64,000 nt of DNA, taken from assembly GCF_014646195.1 (NCBI RefSeq), contig NZ_BMMZ01000005.1, forward strand, positions 62,001-126,000, read 5' to 3'. A program made the translations under genes and the position numbers. Positions 58,462 through 64,000 of the stretch are shown here, in pieces (within the stretch, counting starts at the first letter, position 1; each line of letters opens with the position of its first letter). Source of the stretch: Microlunatus endophyticus. Lineage in GTDB: Bacteria; Actinomycetota; Actinomycetes; Propionibacteriales; Propionibacteriaceae. The notes beneath the pieces were generated by a model. That model was not told the DNA's origin. It searched no databases and was given only the letters and a program-made list of their open reading frames with translations.

Positions 58462-60584
58462 CGGCGGCGACGCGTACGGCCACGGATCGCAGGATTGCCC
58501 GACCGGTGCGGATCACGGTGATCGGCAACCGGGTGCTCGACCCCCGGTGTCGGCCGGTCGGCGAATTCCTCCCAGCGCAGCACCGCCCCGAGGCCGTACG
58601 CCTGGTAGCGATACATCAGCAGCGCGAAGGTGGTCAGCGCGAAGGGCCCGGTCACGGTTACCAGCACCCAGACCCCGCCGTCGTTGTCCAGTGTGCCGAG
58701 CACGCTGGTCAGGCAGGCCGCGATCGCGGTGATCGTGAACGGGGCGTACAGATCCTCAGGTACGGCCTTGCGCAACCAGCGCAGGATGATTACCCAGATC
58801 GCGGCGGCGACGATGATCCCGGCGATCCCGCCGGGCAGGATCATCGTGTGCAAGGAGGCCTCGGCCTTGCGGATCAGGATCGGCCAGGCGTCACCGGCGA
58901 TCACCCGCTGGACGAAGTCGCCCAGGTGGGTGCGGTGACCCGCGCCGCGCGACCAGTCCAGCAGCGATACCCCGGCGACGACGATCACGGCCGCCGCAAC
59001 GATGCCGATGATCTTGCCCCAGGTGATCCGTCGGCCGGAGATCGCGATCGCCATCAGCAGGATCGCCGGCACCAGCGTGATGACGCCGCCGAAGTCGGAG
59101 CCCATCGACGGCCAGCCCTCGACCAGCACGCCGAGCGCGCCGACGGTGAGGACGCCGATCATGGCCGCCGTTCGATGGCCGTGGCGCAGGTAGCGGTGGG
59201 CAACGTATCCGGCGACGGACAGGATCGAGGCGGCGTAGCAGCCGAAGCTGACGTTGCCGAAGCCGTACCACCGCCCGCCGATGACCGGCTTGGAATTCAG
59301 CAGCGATCCCGGTTCCATCAGCCCGCCGAGCGCGGCGTCGGTGGTGAAGGCGGCCATCACCAGGCCGGCCGCGACCATCGGGACCGGAAGCCGTCGCCAT
59401 CGGGAGATCAACAAGGTCAGGCCGATCAGGATCGCGGTCCACAGCACCAGCGTGATCACCAGCGCCACACCTGGGTGCGAACTGGCCTGCCAGGGAAAGG
59501 ACCCGGTCAGCATCAGCGTGGCGGTCAGAGTGCCGAGCCCGGCGATCATGGCCCAGGCCGTACGCCACCACCGACGGAGCAGGGCGACGGCCAGCACGGC
59601 TGCCAGCAGCACGCCGACGATGGTGCCGGCCAGGTAGCCGGCCGGCGCGACCGCAGACAGGTTGTGGATCGATCGCAGGTGGCCGGCCAGCAGCGCGGCC
59701 GACGGGGTCCGGTCGGTCTGCACCTCGATAGGACTGCCGTCGATCGGCGCACCGGCCGGGACCGGCTTGTCCCCCAGGCTGAAGCCGATCAGCGTGCGAC
59801 TGAGGTCGGTCAGGATCACGATCCCGCGACGCCGGGTGCTGTCCGAGGTCATCATCCCCGGCAGCGTGGTGCCGATCCGGTAGATGGCCTGCAGATCCCG
59901 GTTCCGGCTGCCGGCATTCGGCCCCACGCCGCTGACGATCAGGGTGACGTCGCTGCGGGCGGCCAATGCCGAGATGATCTTGTCCGATTCCGAGCCGGCG
60001 TCGACGATCGTCAGCGGGCAGTCCAGCCGCTCCTTGCTGCCGATCAGGTCGGTGGCGGTCTCGTAGCGATCGAGTGTGCCGTCCGGGTTGGCTGCCGCCA
60101 GGGCCGCACCCGGCCCGACCGCCTCGACACAACCGGGGCTTGTCGAGGCGAGGGTACCTAGCTTTGCGTCGCCGGCGTTGCGAGCCGCGATGTCAAGCCG
60201 CTGCGACCAGTCCGTGACCCTTGCCGTCGTACCCGAACCGGTCACGGTCGGATCGCACAAGCCGCCGGCAGTCGTTCGTCGACCGGCTCCGATGGTCAGC
60301 CAGCCGGCGGCTGCACATTCCTGCTGTTCCTGGGGCCTAATGGAGATCGCGCCGATCTGCGCATCGTCACGGTGGGCGTCGATCACCCTCCGGTCGGTGG
60401 CGTCCGGAGTGGTCCTGCCGGTGACCCCGACCAGCACCAGTTTGGTGGTGTAGAAGCCGCTGTCACTGGCGGGCGTCGGCAGCCCGCTGAGCAGCCGGAG
60501 GATCGCGAAGATCACCGCCAGGGCGACGATGATCAAGATGGTCCGGACGGTCAGCGCCCGCCGGGGTCGTACGCCTGCTCTCAC
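58458..60584 (-). CDS. Large multi-pass membrane protein of unknown function
   Basis: The 708-residue protein has one N-terminal helix (~14-34) and a large extracytoplasmic domain (~35-310). That domain includes LTIVDAGSESDKIISALAAR and DVTLIVSGVGPN, a fold reminiscent of a phosphatase/sulfatase-like or nucleotide-independent alpha/beta domain. About ten helices follow (~315-660), with the distinctive GGRWYGFGNVSFGCYAAS and GWPSMGSDFGGVITLVPAI between them. Proteins with this layout occur across actinobacteria without a known function. The start GTG 60584 lies 16 nt after purQ, so it is last in purC-purS-purQ-this gene. Its tail is basic (RGRTRRRR). Confidence 0.75.
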   Translation of the reverse strand: MRAGVRPRRALTVRTILIIVALAVIFAILRLLSGLPTPASDSGFYTTKLVLVGVTGRTTPDATDRRVIDAHRDDAQIGAISIRPQEQQECAAAGWLTIGAGRRTTAGGLCDPTVTGSGTTARVTDWSQRLDIAARNAGDAKLGTLASTSPGCVEAVGPGAALAAANPDGTLDRYETATDLIGSKERLDCPLTIVDAGSESDKIISALAARSDVTLIVSGVGPNAGSRNRDLQAIYRIGTTLPGMMTSDSTRRRGIVILTDLSRTLIGFSLGDKPVPAGAPIDGSPIEVQTDRTPSAALLAGHLRSIHNLSAVAPAGYLAGTIVGVLLAAVLAVALLRRWWRTAWAMIAGLGTLTATLMLTGSFPWQASSHPGVALVITLVLWTAILIGLTLLISRWRRLPVPMVAAGLVMAAFTTDAALGGLMEPGSLLNSKPVIGGRWYGFGNVSFGCYAASILSVAGYVAHRYLRHGHRTAAMIGVLTVGALGVLVEGWPSMGSDFGGVITLVPAILLMAIAISGRRITWGKIIGIVAAAVIVVAGVSLLDWSRGAGHRTHLGDFVQRVIAGDAWPILIRKAEASLHTMILPGGIAGIIVAAAIWVIILRWLRKAVPEDLYAPFTITAIAACLTSVLGTLDNDGGVWVLVTVTGPFALTTFALLMYRYQAYGLGAVLRWEEFADRPTPGVEHPVADHRDPHRSGNPAIRGRTRRRR

Positions 60585-60600
60585 GGCCGGAGCGTCAGCT

Positions 60601-61284
60601 TCAGACAGCCTGCAACTGCGCCAGGACGCTGGCGAAGAAGCCGACTCCGTCCAGGGTCGGCGAGGTCAGCGGGTCGACGTTGTGCTCCGGATGCGGCATC
60701 AGACCGACGACGTTGCCCCGTTCGTTGGACACCCCGGCGATGTCGCGGTAAGAGCCGTTGGGATTGAGATCGCTGCTCGCGTAGCGGAAGACGACCTGGC
60801 CCTCACCCTCGAGCCGGTCGAGGGTGTCGGCGTCAGCGACGTAGCGGCCTTCGCCGTTCTTGAGCACGATGGTGATCTCCTGGCCGGCGCTGAACTGGTT
60901 GGTCCAGGCGGTCCGGTCGTTCTCCACGATCAGCTTCTGGTCCCGGCAGGTGAAGATCTGGACGTCGTTGCGGATCAGCGCGCCCGGCAGCAGATGGGCC
61001 TCGCAGAGCACCTGGAAGCCGTTGCAGATCCCGAGCACCGGCAGCCCGGCGCCGGCTCTGGTGATCACCTCGGACATGATCGGCGCGAATCGGGCGATCG
61101 CACCGCAGCGCAGGTAGTCGCCGTAGGAGAAGCCGCCGGGCAGGATGACCGCGGACACGTCGTCCAGGGAGTCACTGCCGTGCCACAGCGGCACCGCCTC
61201 GGCCCCGCACTGCCGGATCGCGCGCAGCGCGTCGTGATCATCCAGCGAGCCGGGGAAGGTGATGACTCCGATCCGTGCGGTCAT
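60601..61284 (-). CDS. purQ: Phosphoribosylformylglycinamidine synthase subunit I (glutaminase)
   Basis: The 227-residue protein is the class I glutamine amidotransferase that supplies ammonia to PurL. It starts with [18 protein letters not shown], has [19 protein letters not shown], the nucleophile Cys in [19 protein letters not shown], and the His-x-Glu pair in [11 protein letters not shown]. Length is typical. It overlaps the purS stop by 4 nt (ATGA), so PurS and PurQ are made together, as needed for the PurLQS complex. The membrane protein gene follows after 16 nt. Confidence 0.98.
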   Translation of the reverse strand: MTARIGVITFPGSLDDHDALRAIRQCGAEAVPLWHGSDSLDDVSAVILPGGFSYGDYLRCGAIARFAPIMSEVITRAGAGLPVLGICNGFQVLCEAHLLPGALIRNDVQIFTCRDQKLIVENDRTAWTNQFSAGQEITIVLKNGEGRYVADADTLDRLEGEGQVVFRYASSDLNPNGSYRDIAGVSNERGNVVGLMPHPEHNVDPLTSPTLDGVGFFASVLAQLQAV

Positions 61285-61547
61285 CGGTTGGCCGCCTGGT
61301 CGGCAACCGTCTCCTCGCGGACGGTGAACGACTCGATCACGGTGTTGGCGAGCAGCGTGTCGGCCGCCTTGCGGATCTCCTCGAGCCGGTCCTCGGTGAC
61401 GTCGCCGTCGACCTCGATCTCGAACCGCTTGCCCTGCCGGACGGTGAGTCCGTCGAAGCCCAGCCGCTGTAGGGCCCCGGTCACCGCCTTGCCCTGTGGA
61501 TCGAGGATCTCGGGCTTGGGCATTACATCAACCACAACGCGCGCCAT
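61281..61547 (-). CDS. purS: Phosphoribosylformylglycinamidine synthase subunit PurS
   Basis: The 88-residue protein is the small linker subunit of the PurLQS complex: [40 protein letters not shown] and [19 protein letters not shown]. It dimerises and bridges PurL and PurQ so ammonia can pass. Length is normal. It overlaps purQ by 4 nt and begins 51 nt after purC on the same strand. ATG at 61547. Confidence 0.97.
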   Translation of the reverse strand: MARVVVDVMPKPEILDPQGKAVTGALQRLGFDGLTVRQGKRFEIEVDGDVTEDRLEEIRKAADTLLANTVIESFTVREETVADQAANR

Positions 61548-61598
61548 GGAGTGAATCCTAGTTGGGGCGGCTATGAATCACCCAAGCGTCCTGAGCCG

Positions 61599-62471
61599 CT
61601 ACCGGAAGCGCTGCTGTGTGAGTGCCTCGTACGCTTCCACGTAGCGCTGGCGGGTGGCTGCGACGATCTCCTCCGGCAGCGGCGGCGGAGCGACGTTCGA
61701 CGCCCGGTCCCAGTCCGTCTCGTCGGTCAGCCAGTTGCGCAGGAACTGCTTGTCGTAGGAATCGATCCGCACGCCCGGCTGCCAGGTCTCCGCGTCGACG
61801 AACCGCGACGAGTCCGGGGTCAGCACCTCATCGGCGAGCACGATGGTGCCGTCGGCGCGGCGACCGAACTCAAATTTGGTGTCGGCCAGGATGATGCCGC
61901 GCTCGGAGGCGTACGACTCCGCCTGGCGGTAGATCTTGAGGGTGAGGTCGCGGATCTGCTCGGCGGTGTCCCGCCCGACCCGGCGGACGGTCTCATCGAA
62001 GTCGATGTTCTCGTCGTGCTCACCGATCGGCGCCTTGGTGGCGGGGGTGAAGATCGGCTCGGGCAGCCGGGAACCGTTCTGCATTCCGATCGGCAGCTCG
62101 ATGCCGCAGACCGTCCGGGTGCGCTCGTACTCGGCCCAGCCCGAACCCATCAGGTAGCCGCGGGCGACGCACTCGATCTCGATCATCTCGAGCTTCTCGC
62201 AGATCACCGCACGCCCGGCGACGGCCTCGGGCACGTCGGTGGACACGACGTGATTCTCTACATCCCGCAGCTGGTCGAACCACCACAGCGACATCCGGGT
62301 GAGAATCTCGCCCTTGTCGGGGATCGGCGGGGTCAGCACGAAGTCGAACGCGGAGATCTTGTCGGTGGCGACCATCAACAGCCGGTCGTCGCCGATCGCG
62401 TACAACTCGCGCACCTTGCCGGCGTGCACCAGGGGGAGGTCGACAACGGACCCATAAAGCGATTCAGACAT
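61599..62471 (-). CDS. purC: SAICAR synthetase
   Basis: The 290-residue protein makes SAICAR from CAIR, aspartate and ATP. Family marks are LPLVHAGKVRELYAIGDDRL (ATP loop), DKISAFDFVLTPPIPDKGEI, the sequence near IECVARGYLMGSGWAEYERT, and a late GIILADTKFEFGRRADGTIV with VLTPDSSRF. Length matches the long bacterial/yeast-type PurC. ATG 62471 is chosen, with TAAGGT 7 nt upstream as a -10-like box; a GTG at 62480 falls on that box. It heads purC-purS-purQ-membrane protein. The ABC-2 permease gene ends 60 nt upstream. Confidence 0.97.
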   Translation of the reverse strand: MSESLYGSVVDLPLVHAGKVRELYAIGDDRLLMVATDKISAFDFVLTPPIPDKGEILTRMSLWWFDQLRDVENHVVSTDVPEAVAGRAVICEKLEMIEIECVARGYLMGSGWAEYERTRTVCGIELPIGMQNGSRLPEPIFTPATKAPIGEHDENIDFDETVRRVGRDTAEQIRDLTLKIYRQAESYASERGIILADTKFEFGRRADGTIVLADEVLTPDSSRFVDAETWQPGVRIDSYDKQFLRNWLTDETDWDRASNVAPPPLPEEIVAATRQRYVEAYEALTQQRFR

Positions 62472-62478
62472 CGACTGC

Positions 62479-62484
62479 ACCTTA
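62479..62484 (-). promoter_or_regulatory. -10-like box of the purC transcript
   Basis: TAAGGT on the minus strand ends 7 nt before the ATG of purC. The same bases can also be read as a weak AAGG ribosome site, so the two roles cannot be told apart here. Confidence 0.4.
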
Positions 62485-62531
62485 CCGGTGCCGGGCCGCG
62501 GTTATCGATGTGATCAGATCTTCGCCGGGAA

Positions 62532-63329
62532 TCAGGCGACGTCCTGGCGGACGGTGGTGATGATGCCGACGACCGCCGGGATGACGGCCCATCCGAGGAG
62601 CACCAGCAGGCCGGCCCAGGCCGGCCAACCGGCACCGCCGGGTGCAGCCGCCCCGATCGCGCTGGTGGCGTCGACCCCCAGCAGCGTCGACGTGGCACTG
62701 CTGGGCATCAGATTCGCCGGCACCGTCCAGTGCTGGAGGGCGAAGATCACGCTGATGATCGGCTCGATGATGTAGGCGAAGCCGACCGCGATCAGGACCG
62801 AGGCAAGCATGTTCTTGATCAGGATGCCGAATCCGAAACCGATCATCGCCCAGAGTGCGATCGCGACGATGTTGAGCAGCAGCGCCTGCCAGGTCCCCCG
62901 GTGGCCCAGCGCCAGGCTGCCGTTCTTGATCAGGACGAAGACGGTCGCGACGATGAATCCGGCTACCGTGGCGACCAGGCCGAAAGCCAGTCCGTAGCCG
63001 AAGGTGACGATCGCCTTGCCGCCGACCACTTTCGTACGGTTCGGGACGGCGAGATAGCTGCTGGACAGGGTCTTGTAGCGGAATTCCTGGCCCATCATCA
63101 AGGCACCGGCGATGATCGCCACCACCCGCGCGGCCTGATTGTTGCCGGTGTAGATCGCGGCGATGAACTCCGGATGGGTGAAGACGTTCCCCTCGGTCGG
63201 TCCGATCAGCCCGACGAGGGCGAAGATGCCGGAGAAGACCAACGAGACACCGGCCGTGATGCAGATCATGATGATCCAGCCGCGGGTCGTGGCGATCTTG
63301 CGGACCTCGGATGCCAGCACCGTCGTCAT
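62532..63329 (-). CDS. ABC-2 type transporter permease
   Basis: The 265-residue membrane protein has six predicted helices. It starts with ASEVRKIATTRGWIIMICIT, the usual cytosolic ABC-2 start that binds the ATPase. MGQEFRYKTLSSSYLAVPNR (coupling region) and FGYGLAFGLVATVAGFIVA come next, with IGFGFGILIKNMLASVLIA later. Such permeases work with a soluble ATPase in export or lantibiotic/bacitracin-like resistance. Its ATG overlaps the stop of the ATPase gene upstream (ATGA). The substrate is unknown. Confidence 0.9.
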   Translation of the reverse strand: MTTVLASEVRKIATTRGWIIMICITAGVSLVFSGIFALVGLIGPTEGNVFTHPEFIAAIYTGNNQAARVVAIIAGALMMGQEFRYKTLSSSYLAVPNRTKVVGGKAIVTFGYGLAFGLVATVAGFIVATVFVLIKNGSLALGHRGTWQALLLNIVAIALWAMIGFGFGILIKNMLASVLIAVGFAYIIEPIISVIFALQHWTVPANLMPSSATSTLLGVDATSAIGAAAPGGAGWPAWAGLLVLLGWAVIPAVVGIITTVRQDVA

Positions 63330-64000
63330 GCCCGTACTCCTGTCGAAGTTGATGCGCCGGAAGGCGGCGTGCCGCCGTCCTGCTCATTGATCAGCGCGAA
63401 GAACTCCGACTCCAGGTCGACCACCTGGGCCGCGAGCTCGAGCACCGGGATGCCCGCCTCGAACAACCTCAGGCCGATGGTCGCCAGCTCGGCGCCGGCA
63501 ACGATCAGGTATGGACCGGCCGCGTCCTCCTGCCGCGTCCAGGTCGCATTGAGTTGATCAAGTGCCGCCCCGGCGGCCTCCGGGTCCCTGACCCGTACGC
63601 GTGCCGAGGTGCTGGCGGCCAGTTCGCTCATCGGCGCCTGCCGGATCAATCGCCCGTGGCCGATCACGATCACGTCGTCGACGGTCGCCTCGACCTCGTT
63701 GAGCAGGTGCGAGCTCATCAGCACCACCCGGCCGTGGCCGGCGAAGTTGCGCAGGAAGCCGCGCAGCCAGCGGATGCCCTCCGGGTCGAGGCCGTTCGCC
63801 GGTTCGTCGAGGATCAGATAGTCCGGGTCACCGAGCAACGCCCCGGCCAGGGCCAGCCGCTGCCGCATGCCGAGCGAATAACCGCCGATCCGCCGGCTTC
63901 CGGCATCGGCCAACCCGACCAGATTCAACAGCTCGTCGACCCGGCTGTCGCTGGCACCGGCCGTGACCGCCAGCACTCTCAAGTGGTCGCGGCCCGTCCG
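63326..64000 (-). CDS. ABC transporter ATP-binding protein, C-terminal part
   Basis: The gene runs off the right window edge, so its start and Walker A are not seen. The visible 224 codons begin with RTGRDHLRVLAV. They then have GGYSLGMRQRLALAGALL (ABC signature variant YSLGMRQRL), YLILDEPANGLDPEGIRWLR (Walker B with catalytic Glu and D-loop) and VLMSSHLLNEVEATVDD (switch His). A ~90-residue C-terminal extension resembles bacitracin/lantibiotic-type ATPases. It is the motor for the permease encoded downstream with a 4-nt overlap. Confidence 0.92.
   Translation of the reverse strand, partial: RTGRDHLRVLAVTAGASDSRVDELLNLVGLADAGSRRIGGYSLGMRQRLALAGALLGDPDYLILDEPANGLDPEGIRWLRGFLRNFAGHGRVVLMSSHLLNEVEATVDDVIVIGHGRLIRQAPMSELAASTSARVRVRDPEAAGAALDQLNATWTRQEDAAGPYLIVAGAELATIGLRLFEAGIPVLELAAQVVDLESEFFALINEQDGGTPPSGASTSTGVRA

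Overview
The window is about 64 kb of high-GC DNA from an actinomycete. Evidence for this is GTG starts, an Lsr2-type nucleoid protein, a DUF3073 gene beside purF-purM, an Rpf-type muralytic protein, and many genes whose -10 box sits 6 nt before the start codon (leaderless transcripts). The gene set resembles the Propionibacteriales (Microlunatus-like); that placement is inference. No phage, IS element, CRISPR array or rRNA operon was found. It reads as ordinary chromosome with one large accessory-type block.

Layout. 1-5.4 kb: edge of a CDP-alcohol phosphatidyltransferase gene, a small membrane protein, a MobA-like nucleotidyltransferase, then gnd-gntK-SDR (gluconate/pentose phosphate) and an HTH regulator. 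5.4-10.3 kb: a secreted VNGL-repeat protein, a protealysin-like M4 protease, an M81 peptidase and Lsr2. 10.3-13.5 kb: a two-component system translationally linked to a Cys-tailed small protein, tandem hairpins and a GNAT gene. 13.6-25.1 kb: one long minus-strand exopolysaccharide operon. It holds a Dpm1-like GT2, a GT4, a pyruvyltransferase-like protein, a flippase/GT39 fusion, a cellulose-synthase-like GT2, two GH6 cellulases and a condensation-domain-like protein. The combination predicts a decorated beta-glucan that is made, exported and trimmed.

25.5-36.5 kb: a fused receiver/thioredoxin-reductase-like protein, a DinB gene with an apparent 5' frameshift, an epimerase, a fructosamine-kinase-like protein, a MarR-MATE pair, a ferric-reductase-like flavocytochrome followed by a 29-residue membrane peptide, a solitary solute-binding protein, tRNA-Lys, DUF1992, a membrane-anchored stand-alone GroEL apical domain and an ElaA-type GNAT. 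36.6-40.3 kb: two secreted cell-wall hydrolases (SH3-Rpf and SH3-NlpC/P60), each behind a matching structured leader that resembles the c-di-AMP riboswitch. 40.4-41 kb: tRNA-Glu, tRNA-Asp and tRNA-Phe.

41.3-64 kb: NDH-2, hydrolases, DUF4870, DUF3073 and purine biosynthesis genes (purM, purF, purL, purQ, purS, purC) interspersed with an M20 peptidase, a paired ABC exporter, further alpha/beta hydrolases, a large membrane protein and an ABC-2 transporter cut by the window edge. The purine genes are split over several units but all lie on the minus strand. They cover PRPP amidotransfer (PurF), FGAM synthesis (PurL-PurQ-PurS), AIR synthesis (PurM) and SAICAR synthesis (PurC).
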